Shown: positions 15,862-23,224 of the stretch, in pieces
How positions within the stretch are numbered: the first letter of the stretch is position 1
Layout of the letters: each line of letters starts with the position of its first letter
Source: an uncultured Planctomycetales bacterium
Lineage (GTDB): Bacteria > Planctomycetota > Planctomycetia > Pirellulales > Thermoguttaceae
Reading direction: 5' to 3'
DNA length: 24,952 nucleotides
NCBI GenBank assembly: GCA_937889015.1
Contig: CALARR010000024.1
Coordinates: 1-24,952 of the forward strand
The notes under the pieces: model-generated
Databases searched by the model: none
The model's input: only the letters and a program-made list of their open reading frames with translations
Told to the model about the DNA's origin: nothing
Translations under genes and position numbers: made by a program

Positions 15862-18150
15862 TCAACTCGAGCGTTTCTCAGGATCCGCTTCGTCGATAGT
15901 CAGGGTATCTGCTGGACTGTTTTCATCCGGGATTGCAGCGGCGGGTTGGGCCCGGTCCGAGGCAACCTCGTCCGGTGGTTGGCTCACGGAGGGAGCGCGG
16001 CGCGTGCTCCGTGCAGACGAATGCGCCGTCTCGGTCGGCCGCAGGCCGGCGATCAAGCTGCGCTGCGGCGAGGCTTCCTGCAACAGGCGGAAAGCCAGGC
16101 CCCACAAAGCGGCGATGACCAGGACAACCACCGCCACGGCCCCCAAGGAATAGCGCACCAACCCCGCGCGCAGACGCCGCAACGGCTGGCCGATGGAGCC
16201 GTCAAAATCCTCCTGCACGATCACGGCCAGTCCCGTATCGCGTTCGCGCACGACGACGGGCTGGCTTTGGGCCAGCCACTGGCGGCGAAGATCCTCGCCC
16301 TCCGCGGTCTCGCTGAATGGATCGTGGTACTGCTGCACACGGTCGGGCGTACTGGGCAATTCCCGAATGCGATAGTCCTGAAAACGCGGAGGGACTCCGC
16401 CCAACTCGCGCTGCAAACGGTCCAACAGCGGATGCTGCAGGATGACCCCCTGGTTCTCCCCTTTGCGCATGTCGACCAGGACCGCGAATTGCCGGTCCAT
16501 GCCCTCGAACTCAGCCACCTTGCCGATTTCCATCACCAGACCCGCCACCCCCAGGAACTCGTCGTCGGCGTTCTCGTTGATCACCGGGCAGGTGAGGGCC
16601 ACCATCCACTCCGTGCTGCCGTCATTGCGGTACACCGGCGAAAGGAACGTGTCCTGGATGTGCTCGCTGGAACGCGGGCGCCAGGTCTTGGGCTTGGGTT
16701 GCGGATGGCCGTGGAAGTAGGGCCGCCAACTGAAGTTCTTGCCGATCATGCCGGTGTCATCGCTCTCCGGAACGCGCGCCACCTGGATGCCGCGCGCATC
16801 GGTCAAGAACCAGCCGCCGACCTTGGGCCGGCTGCGGCCCAACACCACGTCGGTGAATTCCTGCTGGATCTGCTTGCGTTTGGGGTTTTCGAGGAACTTG
16901 CGACGCAAAGGCTCCAACTGCTCTTCGCTTGCCTGCGGATCGCTGAGCTGCTCCAGCAGCTTCAGAAAACCCTCGTCCGCCGTGGTCTCGGAAAGGACGC
17001 CTTCGATGTATCCCGAATCGGCAACCTGCTCGATCGCACGCCAGCGCGTTTCCAGGGCGGTGGCCGCATCGCGCGCCACGTAGCGCGCCGCGAACTGGTT
17101 GCTCTCCAGGGCTCGCAAAACAATGGCTTCTTCCGAACGCTGCAGCATGTCGCTGAAGCCCCACCAGGCGAACATGGCCAGCACGGCCAGGAGGACTACC
17201 GGCCCGACCGCGCCCACGACCATCATCGGCCGCCGCTCGCGACGAATCGCACGCAGCCGCAATGCTTCCAGCACGGCCTGCACGTTGGGGAACCGCTTCT
17301 CGGGATTGACCGCCAGACAGCCGTCGATAATCTCGGCCAGGGCCCGGTCCACACCGCGCACCTTGCGGTGTTCCGCCGGCGGCGGAGCGCGGCGCAACAA
17401 ACGCCGATACTGCGCCAAACGCTGGTTGAGGTCCGTCTCCCGGTCCAGATCTTCCGCCCCCGGATAAATCCGATACGGCGGCTGGCCGGTCAACATGCAA
17501 TACAGCAACGCGCCCAGGGCGTACACGTCCCAGCGCGCGTCGGGCAGGGCGGTCAGCTCTGCCTGCTCGGGCGCCATGTAGAACAGCGTGCCCAACGCCG
17601 GCACCTGCTCGTGTGACAGTCGGGACTGGCCAAAATCGGCCAACCGCGGCTTGCTGTCCTGGTCCAAGAGCACATTGGCCGGCTTCAGGTCGCAGTGCAG
17701 CACGCCCTTGCCATGCGCGTGCGCCAAGCCTACAGCCACGTCGTGAAAGATCTCGACCGCCTCGGCGGCGGGCAGCGAGCCCTGCTGCAACCGCTCGGCC
17801 AGGGAGCCCCGTTCCAGGTACTCCATGATGTAATAGGGCGGGTTGGCGTCCCAGCCCACGCCGATCAGTTGCACCACGTAGCGGTCGGCGAAGAGAAAGG
17901 CGAGCTTCTCCACCTCGCGCGACAGCAGCGACCAGTCCAAACCTCCGCGGTGCGCGTAGAACTTGATCGCCACGCGACGGCCCGTGTTCCGCTCGATCGC
18001 CACCCACACCTCGCCGAAGGCCCCCACGCCCAAAAACCGCTCCAGCTCGTAGCCCGGCACTTGTGCGGGCGGACACCCCCGCTGCAGGCTCATTTGCTGC
18101 GAGCGCAGCCGTTCCGGATCACCCTGGGGAATCGTCGAATCGCCGCTCAT
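15862..18150 (-). CDS. Membrane Ser/Thr protein kinase with extracytoplasmic Cache sensor
   Basis: A 762-residue protein. A PknB-type kinase domain (about residues 34-296) has the Gly loop GVGAFGEVWV, Lys63 in VAIK, the catalytic loop HCDLKPANV with Asp154, DFG at Asp172, and MAPEQ. Kinase activity is expected. The loop has Cys in place of Arg (HCD), so it is a non-RD kinase. A first membrane helix (about 309-332), a Cache-like ligand-sensing region of about 330 residues (about 333-664, with GWFLTDARGIQVAR and a WRPYFHG motif) and a second helix (about 667-690) follow. The roughly 70-residue tail is cytosolic, rich in Ser, Thr and Pro, and ends near DTLTIDEAD. The start is ATG 18150; the frame is open further upstream but unlike the family. 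The FHA-cyclase gene follows directly. Confidence 0.92.
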   Translation of the reverse strand: MSGDSTIPQGDPERLRSQQMSLQRGCPPAQVPGYELERFLGVGAFGEVWVAIERNTGRRVAIKFYAHRGGLDWSLLSREVEKLAFLFADRYVVQLIGVGWDANPPYYIMEYLERGSLAERLQQGSLPAAEAVEIFHDVAVGLAHAHGKGVLHCDLKPANVLLDQDSKPRLADFGQSRLSHEQVPALGTLFYMAPEQAELTALPDARWDVYALGALLYCMLTGQPPYRIYPGAEDLDRETDLNQRLAQYRRLLRRAPPPAEHRKVRGVDRALAEIIDGCLAVNPEKRFPNVQAVLEALRLRAIRRERRPMMVVGAVGPVVLLAVLAMFAWWGFSDMLQRSEEAIVLRALESNQFAARYVARDAATALETRWRAIEQVADSGYIEGVLSETTADEGFLKLLEQLSDPQASEEQLEPLRRKFLENPKRKQIQQEFTDVVLGRSRPKVGGWFLTDARGIQVARVPESDDTGMIGKNFSWRPYFHGHPQPKPKTWRPRSSEHIQDTFLSPVYRNDGSTEWMVALTCPVINENADDEFLGVAGLVMEIGKVAEFEGMDRQFAVLVDMRKGENQGVILQHPLLDRLQRELGGVPPRFQDYRIRELPSTPDRVQQYHDPFSETAEGEDLRRQWLAQSQPVVVRERDTGLAVIVQEDFDGSIGQPLRRLRAGLVRYSLGAVAVVVLVIAALWGLAFRLLQEASPQRSLIAGLRPTETAHSSARSTRRAPSVSQPPDEVASDRAQPAAAIPDENSPADTLTIDEADPEKRSS

Positions 18151-18400
18151 ACGCTCCAGTATAAGTAAGAACCCATCCCGGAACCATCCCGGGGTGTATT
18201 CCCGAATCTGCCCGGGCGGCCGCTCCTTCCTCGTCAGCAAACAGCCATCCCAGACGAGCCCATCCTCTTCATCCCTTCCTTCTTTCGTGTCCTTGTGCCT
18301 TGGTGGTTCCTCCTGTCCTCTTTCCCGTTTTCCCCTTCCCGTTTCTCCTTCTTACACACTGCGACCGCAGCTCGCAGTTCCTGGGCCACCGTCAGTCTGC
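18151..18400. repeat. Gap with a long pyrimidine-rich tract and a dispersed-repeat-like sequence
   Basis: These 250 bp separate the acyltransferase gene from the kinase gene on the same strand. From about 18260 to 18355 the plus strand is almost only C and T, with few purines. Within it, 18284-18309 (beginning TTCGTGTCCTTGTGCC) matches from memory a motif scattered in many environmental bacterial genomes. A hairpin, CTGCGA (18359-18364) with TCGCAG (18372-18377), lies just after the acyltransferase stop but lacks a U-tract. On the minus strand TATACT (18158-18163) sits 7 bp before the kinase start codon. Confidence 0.4.
18158..18163 (-). promoter_or_regulatory. Candidate -10 box directly before the kinase gene
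   Basis: The minus strand reads TATACT, one mismatch to TATAAT, followed by GGAGCGT and the ATG. A start point at the usual distance would fall at or next to the A of the ATG, implying a leaderless or nearly leaderless message. No good -35 box is seen. The GGAG could instead be a closely spaced ribosome binding site on a longer transcript. Confidence 0.3.
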
Positions 18401-19702
18401 TTACAACCGCAAGAACACCTTGCGCCGATAGAGGAACAGCGCCAGCCACCAGATCAGCAGGAAGGCGACCGTGGAGGTCAGCACGTCGTGCCAGCCCTTG
18501 CCCAGCCAGGCATCCACCGCGTGGACCACGTCGCCGCCGGTCAGACGCAGGGCGATCTCCCGGATATTGACCAGGTTTCGAACCATGTACACGGTGATGG
18601 CGTTCATCCCGATCCACACGAACGGCAGGCACCACCAGCGCCACTTCCAGACGTCGATCACCAGGTAGAACAGCCCCAGCAGGATCGCGCTATAGCCCCC
18701 GGCCACCAGAACGTAGGAAGAAGTCCAAATCTTCTTGACCACGGGGAAATACGGCCCCCAGGCAAAGCCCAGTCCGACGCCCGCCGCTCCCAGACCGATC
18801 AACAGCAGCACCTTGACCCAATCCTTGGCAGGACTGCGGAGCAGGCAGCCGGCCAGCACACCCAAGAGGCATGTGGCCACGGCAGTCATCGTGCTCAAAA
18901 TGCCTTCGGGACTGTAGTACCCGCTGTGTTTGCGCCCAGGCAAGTACACGGCATCCAGATAGTTGGTCAGATTCAGCCCCTTTGCGTAGCTGCCCGAGAT
19001 CTTCTCCGCCTGGGCGAATTTTTCGCTGAGATCCGGTAGCTTGTCGGGGGCGATGCGTTTTCCATCCGATGCGGGCATCGGCACATTGGGAAAAGGCACA
19101 TAGCTCAGCAAGGCCCAGTATCCGACCAGGAGTACAACAACGAGTGCGGCGATCGTCCGGGGACGGAAGTGGCAGAAGAGGATCGCTCCGAACAAGTAGC
19201 ACCAGGCGATGCGGTGCAACACGCCCGACAACTGCACGTTGGGCCAGGAACTGGTCAGTCCGCCAGCGGCAATCACCCCCATGGCGAACAACAGCAGGAA
19301 GCGCCGCACAATGCGCAGGTAGGTGCGCGCAACTCCTTGTTCTTGCAGATGCCGGGCGAGTGAGTACACGATCGACACGCCGACCATGAACACGAACAAG
19401 GGAAAGATCAGGTCCAGAAAGGCAAAGCCTTCCCAATCCTTGTGCTTCAACTGCTCGGCCAGCGTCTTGAGCCAGGCCACACGCGGCTCGGCGTCCGAAT
19501 TCACCAGCTCCTGGATGCGGATGAAGATCCCGCCCGCCCCCAGGATCCAGAACATGTCGAAGCCCCGCAGGGCGTCCAACGACATCAGCCGTTGGCTGGG
19601 CGCGGCCCCCGTGACAGCGGGAGGAAGAGACGCGTCGGACGCAGCAATCGGAACAGAATCGGCCGCCACGGGAGCACCTCCGGTTGAAGATTCGCCAGGC
19701 AT
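18401..19702 (-). CDS. DUF5009 / HGSNAT-like membrane acyltransferase
   Basis: A 433-residue polytopic membrane protein. After an Ala/Pro/Ser-rich cytosolic N-terminus (residues 1-37) comes the family signature SLDALRGFDMFWILG, then about ten hydrophobic helices. Other conserved pieces are FLDLIFPLFVFMVGVSI, SGVLHRIAWCYLFGAI, NLTNYLDAVYLPG, YYSPEGILSTMTAVATCLLGVLAG and WIGMNAITVYM. This is the bacterial family related to heparan-alpha-glucosaminide N-acetyltransferase (often called YeiB/DUF5009-like). It is thought to move acyl groups across the membrane onto sugars of the envelope or of imported glycans. The acceptor here is unknown. The start is ATG 19702, without a clear ribosome binding site; a Met at residue 40 is a less likely start because the signature follows it at once. 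It stands alone, divergent from lysS. Confidence 0.87.
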   Translation of the reverse strand: MPGESSTGGAPVAADSVPIAASDASLPPAVTGAAPSQRLMSLDALRGFDMFWILGAGGIFIRIQELVNSDAEPRVAWLKTLAEQLKHKDWEGFAFLDLIFPLFVFMVGVSIVYSLARHLQEQGVARTYLRIVRRFLLLFAMGVIAAGGLTSSWPNVQLSGVLHRIAWCYLFGAILFCHFRPRTIAALVVVLLVGYWALLSYVPFPNVPMPASDGKRIAPDKLPDLSEKFAQAEKISGSYAKGLNLTNYLDAVYLPGRKHSGYYSPEGILSTMTAVATCLLGVLAGCLLRSPAKDWVKVLLLIGLGAAGVGLGFAWGPYFPVVKKIWTSSYVLVAGGYSAILLGLFYLVIDVWKWRWWCLPFVWIGMNAITVYMVRNLVNIREIALRLTGGDVVHAVDAWLGKGWHDVLTSTVAFLLIWWLALFLYRRKVFLRL

Positions 19703-19855
19703 CGCGAGTTGCAGCAGCCAGTCAGCTTAGCCACAAGGAGGGGGGGAGTCCAGGTCCTGGCTCGTCCACGGGCTTGGTGGCCATCTGAAACGCGATCCAG
19801 ACACTGGGTGCGGGGCAGACTTCGGCCCAAGTCTCCTGGTATCTCCAATTTGACA

Positions 19856-19883
19856 TTGACCCAGCCCCCCTTTTCACTAAAAT
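19856..19883 (+). promoter_or_regulatory. lysS: Candidate lysS promoter
   Basis: TTGACC (19856-19861) and TAAAAT (19878-19883) are spaced by 16 bp, and an overlapping TTGACA lies just before (19850-19855). These are the best paired boxes in the window. Transcription would start near 19890, just upstream of the MITE-like element, giving a leader of about 137 nt. Confidence 0.5.
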
Positions 19884-19902
19884 GTCGCGACTCTTTGGCT
19901 TA

Positions 19903-19980
19903 GAGCCTATCCCAGAACCATCACAGCCACGTCGGGCGGCCCAGCAAGACAGGGTTGCCGACAGGTTCTGGGACCGGCTC
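19903..19980. mobile_element. MITE-like 78-bp element with 17-bp inverted ends and TTA flanks
   Basis: The left end GAGCCTATCCCAGAACC (19903-19919) and right end GGTTCTGGGACCGGCTC (19964-19980) are inverted copies with 15 of 17 matches. Each side is bordered directly by TTA (19900-19902 and 19981-19983), as expected of a 3-bp target duplication. The 44-bp interior codes for nothing and has a short GTCGG/CCGAC pairing. Short TNA-type duplications fit IS5-group transposases. As RNA it would also be a strong hairpin in the lysS leader, so a regulatory reading is possible. Confidence 0.5.
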
Positions 19981-20026
19981 TTAGAACGAATCCCACAACC
20001 GCGTTCCCTCTGCAAGATCGGCGTCG

Positions 20027-21568
20027 ATGAGCAACCCTAGTTCTGATCACCCCCGTCCCGAGACTCCTCAAGAAGCGGCCGCAGGCGGCGAAGCCCTCGA
20101 AGCCGCGCGTCGCGCGAAGCTCGCCAAGATCCAGGCCCTGGGCTTTGATCCCTGGGGAAGTCGTTTCGACGACCACCAGTCGATCGCCTCGATCCGTGCG
20201 CGCGAAAACGAAATCGTCGTGCCGGGAGCGGAAGGGCAGGCTCACGAGGCGCAAGGGCCCAAGGTTCGCGCGGCGGGCCGTATCCTTCGCTACCGCACCG
20301 CCGGCAAAGCGGTCTTCATTGATATCTGGGACTGGAGCGGTCGCATCCAGTTGCTGATCGGCAAGCGGCAGGTGGGCGATCGGAATTGGGAACTGGTGCA
20401 GCAGTTCGACCTGGGCGACATCATCGGCGTCGACGGCATGCTCGCCCGGACCAAGACCGGGGAACTGACGATCTTTGCGGAGGACCTGCGGTTCCTGACC
20501 AAGGCCTTGGAGACGCCGCCGGACAAGTGGAAGGGGTTGACCGATCCCGAACGCCGCCAGCGCATGCGCTATTTGGACCTGATCCACAGCGAGGGCGTGC
20601 TGGATCGGTTTCTGCGGCGCACCAAGATCGTGCAGTCGATCCGCAACACGTTGGGCAGCCAGGGATTTGTGGAAGTGGAGGGGCCCACCCTGCACGCGAT
20701 CGCCGGCGGGGCCGCGGCCCGGCCCTTCACCACGCATCATAACGCCCTGGACATCCCGTTGTTTCTGCGGATCGCGCTGGAACTGCACCTCAAGCGATTG
20801 TTGGTGGGCGGGATGGAGCGCGTGTACGAGTTAGGCCGCGTGTACCGCAACGAAGGCATCAGCCCGCGGCACAATCCCGAGTTCACCATGCTCGAGGTCT
20901 ATCAGGCCTACGGCGATTATCACACGATGATGGACCTCACTGAGAAGCTCATCGTCGAGGCCGCGCTCGCTACCGGCCAAGGAATGAAGCTGCCCTGGGG
21001 CGAGGCCCAGATCGATGTGACGCCTCCCTTCGCGCGCGCTACGTACGACGAACTTCTGGAACGCTATGCCGGCGTGCGCCCCCATGACGAGGAGAGCGCT
21101 CGCCAGCACGCGCGCAGCGCCGGCCTGGAAACGGCGGGCAAGCACATCGACGTGATCAAGACGGAGATCTTCGAGAACTTCGTGGAGAAGCAGCTTGTCG
21201 GTCCGGTGTTCGTCACGGACTATCCAGCCGCGATTTGCCCCCTGACCAAGCGCAAGGCCGCGCAGCCCGAGGTGGCCGAACGGTTCGAACTGTTCATCCA
21301 AGGCATGGAAGTCGCCAACGCCTATACCGAGTTGAACGACCCCGATCTGCAAGAGCAGTTGTTCACCAAGCAGTTGGAGGGCCTGGCCGACGACGATTCC
21401 ATGGCGCGCATGGACCACGATTTCGTCCGCGCGCTGCGGCAGGGCATGCCGCCGGCCGGCGGATTGGGCATCGGCATCGACCGGCTGGTGATGCTGTTGA
21501 CCAACGCCCAGACGATTCGCGAGGTGATCTTGTTCCCCCTGTTGCGGCCCGAAGTGGGAGGGGAATGA
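20027..21568 (+). CDS. lysS: Lysyl-tRNA synthetase, class II
   Basis: This enzyme charges tRNA-Lys with lysine in the cytosol. The 513-residue product has the full class II LysRS layout. A short variable N-terminus leads into AKIQALGFDPWGSRF, then an OB-fold anticodon-binding domain (about residues 80-175), then the catalytic core. Core blocks are the QGFVEVEGPTLH region of motif 1, GGAAARPFTTHHNALD, motif 2 in RVYRNEGISPRHNPEFTMLE, and motif 3 in GGLGIGIDRLVMLLTN. FVTDYPAAICPLTK and GMEVANAYTELNDP are further family blocks. Length is normal. The ATG at 20027 has no clear ribosome binding site. Downstream, the permease gene begins 114 bp later on the same strand. Confidence 0.97.
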   Translation: MSNPSSDHPRPETPQEAAAGGEALEAARRAKLAKIQALGFDPWGSRFDDHQSIASIRARENEIVVPGAEGQAHEAQGPKVRAAGRILRYRTAGKAVFIDIWDWSGRIQLLIGKRQVGDRNWELVQQFDLGDIIGVDGMLARTKTGELTIFAEDLRFLTKALETPPDKWKGLTDPERRQRMRYLDLIHSEGVLDRFLRRTKIVQSIRNTLGSQGFVEVEGPTLHAIAGGAAARPFTTHHNALDIPLFLRIALELHLKRLLVGGMERVYELGRVYRNEGISPRHNPEFTMLEVYQAYGDYHTMMDLTEKLIVEAALATGQGMKLPWGEAQIDVTPPFARATYDELLERYAGVRPHDEESARQHARSAGLETAGKHIDVIKTEIFENFVEKQLVGPVFVTDYPAAICPLTKRKAAQPEVAERFELFIQGMEVANAYTELNDPDLQEQLFTKQLEGLADDDSMARMDHDFVRALRQGMPPAGGLGIGIDRLVMLLTNAQTIREVILFPLLRPEVGGE

Positions 21569-21637
21569 GAAGTGCGCAACACAAAACGATGCGTAATGCA
21601 CGACGAAGTGGAAAGCGGCCCTCGGTCCCTGGCCTCC

Positions 21638-21665
21638 AATCCCTAATCCCCAATCCCTAATCCCC
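21638..21665 (-). repeat. Telomere-like heptamer repeat with G-quadruplex potential
   Basis: The plus strand has two perfect 14-bp tandem copies of AATCCCTAATCCCC, that is four heptamers AATCCCY. The minus strand therefore carries four G-tracts (GGGG, GGG, GGGG, GGG) with loops ATTA, ATT, ATTA, which meets the usual G-quadruplex pattern. It ends 17 bp before the permease start codon, with the G-rich strand as the transcription template. Confidence 0.7.
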
Positions 21666-21682
21666 GGCCTGGCCTCTCAGCC

Positions 21683-23224
21683 ATGTACAAATTTCTGCTC
21701 TGCTGGCGGTACCTGCGGACGCGCTACATTGCCCTGGCGTCAGTCATCAGCGTGATGCTGGGGGTGGCCACGATGATCGTGGTCAACAGCGTGATGGAGG
21801 GCTTCACCACCGAGATGCAGAACCGCATCCACGGCATCCTGTCGGACATGGTCTTCGAATCCCGGAGCCTGGAAGGCTTCCGCGACGCCAACTGGCACAT
21901 GGAGCAGATCCGCAACGTGGCCGGCGACGCTATTGTCGGCATGTCGCCCACGGTGGTCGTTCCGGCCATGCTCAGCTTCCAAATCCGTGGCGAATGGATC
22001 ACCCAGCAGGTGCAATTGATCGGCATCGACGAGAACACCCAGGCCAGCGTCAGCGACTTCGGCAAGTACCTGCAACACCCGGCCAATCGCGAGAAGATGA
22101 GCTTCCATCTGCGTGAAGGGGGCTATGATGTGCGCGACCACCAGGCCGAAGGCGAAGCCCCGCTGCGCCGGCAGATGGCCGAGGCCGGTTGGAGCGCGCG
22201 GCGCGCCATCTACTTCCAGCAGCGGACCCTCCAAGAACCGTCCCCGGGGCGCAACTCGCCGCCCACGGCAGGCAAGGATACATCTCCGGCAGCCGACCCC
22301 TTCCAGCGAGCCGAGACGGCCGTGGCCAACGATCCGCTGGCCGGGCGCGTCTTCGACCCCAGCAAAGAACAGCACACGGGCTGCGTGATGGGGATTGCCC
22401 TCTCATGCCACCGGGACAAGGACGGCGAGGACCGGTTCCTCGTCCTGCCCGGCGAGGACGTGAAGCTCACATTCCCCACCGCGGGCACGCCGCCCAAGGT
22501 CGTCAGCGACAGTTTCACTATTGCCGACTTCTACGAAAGCAAGATGAGCGAATACGACGCGAGTTTTATCTTCGTGCCGATCCGCGCCTTGCAGGAGTTG
22601 CGCGGAATGGTCGACCCGCGTACCAACGTGGGCTTTGTGAACTCGATCCAAATGAAGCTCAAGCCAGGGGCCGATATGGACGAAGTCCGCGACCGGCTCC
22701 GGGCCGCGTTCAATCCGCAGCTCTACGGCGTGTTCACCTGGCGTGACAAGCAGACGCCGTTGCTGGCCGCGGTTCAGGTAGAGACCGCCATCCTCAACGT
22801 GTTGCTGTTCATGATTATCGCCGTCGCCGGGTTCGGCATCCTCGCCGTGTTCTTCATGATTGTGGTCGAGAAGACCCGCGACATCGGCATCCTCAAGTCG
22901 CTCGGGGCGCCCGGCACCGGGATCATGGGGATCTTCCTGGCCTACGGGCTTTCGCTGGGGCTGGTCGGGTCGGGAGCAGGCCTGGTGATCGGCCTATTAT
23001 TCGTACGGCACATCAACGGCATCGCCGACCTGCTGGGCCGAATCACCGGCCAGAAGGTCTTCGATCCCCAAATCTACTACTTCTACAAGATTCCCACGAT
23101 CGTCGATCCCCCCACGATCGCCTGGATCATGCTCGGAGCGATGTGCATCGCCGTGCTGGCCAGCGTTCTGCCCGCATTGCGCGCAGCCCTGCAACATCCT
23201 GTGGAGGCCTTGCGGTATGAGTGA
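21683..23224 (+). CDS. LolC/LolE-type ABC transporter permease
   Basis: A 513-residue inner-membrane permease with FtsX/MacB topology: one N-terminal helix (about residues 16-38), a large extracytoplasmic domain (about 40-365), then three helices (about 371-395, 414-441, 479-503). The cytosolic loop EKTRDIGILKSLGAPGTGI is the classic coupling segment that contacts the ATPase in LolCE/FtsX permeases. With the LolD-like partner it probably extracts lipoproteins from the membrane; export of another hydrophobic substrate is possible. Only one permease gene is present, so a homodimer, or a second gene elsewhere, is needed. The extracytoplasmic domain has a polar, Pro/Ala-rich segment (about 190-215) not typical of LolC. 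The gene overlaps the ATPase gene by 8 bp. Confidence 0.88.
   Translation: MYKFLLCWRYLRTRYIALASVISVMLGVATMIVVNSVMEGFTTEMQNRIHGILSDMVFESRSLEGFRDANWHMEQIRNVAGDAIVGMSPTVVVPAMLSFQIRGEWITQQVQLIGIDENTQASVSDFGKYLQHPANREKMSFHLREGGYDVRDHQAEGEAPLRRQMAEAGWSARRAIYFQQRTLQEPSPGRNSPPTAGKDTSPAADPFQRAETAVANDPLAGRVFDPSKEQHTGCVMGIALSCHRDKDGEDRFLVLPGEDVKLTFPTAGTPPKVVSDSFTIADFYESKMSEYDASFIFVPIRALQELRGMVDPRTNVGFVNSIQMKLKPGADMDEVRDRLRAAFNPQLYGVFTWRDKQTPLLAAVQVETAILNVLLFMIIAVAGFGILAVFFMIVVEKTRDIGILKSLGAPGTGIMGIFLAYGLSLGLVGSGAGLVIGLLFVRHINGIADLLGRITGQKVFDPQIYYFYKIPTIVDPPTIAWIMLGAMCIAVLASVLPALRAALQHPVEALRYE

Larger units (their letters stand above)
19703..20026. other. Divergent intergenic region with the lysS leader
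   Basis: These 324 bp hold no supported gene. They contain a good lysS promoter candidate (19856-19883) and, downstream of it, a 78-bp inverted-repeat element (19903-19980). No T-box or lysine-riboswitch-like sequence was recognised by eye. Confidence 0.5.

Noticed and set aside
13964..16153. Open frame of 729 codons on the plus strand
   Set aside because: It runs opposite the cyclase and kinase genes, whose domains are clear. The product is rich in His, Gln and Arg and has no recognisable domain.
15811..17616. Open frame of 601 codons on the plus strand
   Set aside because: Antisense to the kinase gene; composition is typical of a reversed coding strand.
19890..20026. T-box or lysine riboswitch in the lysS leader
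   Set aside because: I found no T-box core sequence or lysine-riboswitch-like junction by eye; the inverted repeat with TTA flanks fits an insertion better.
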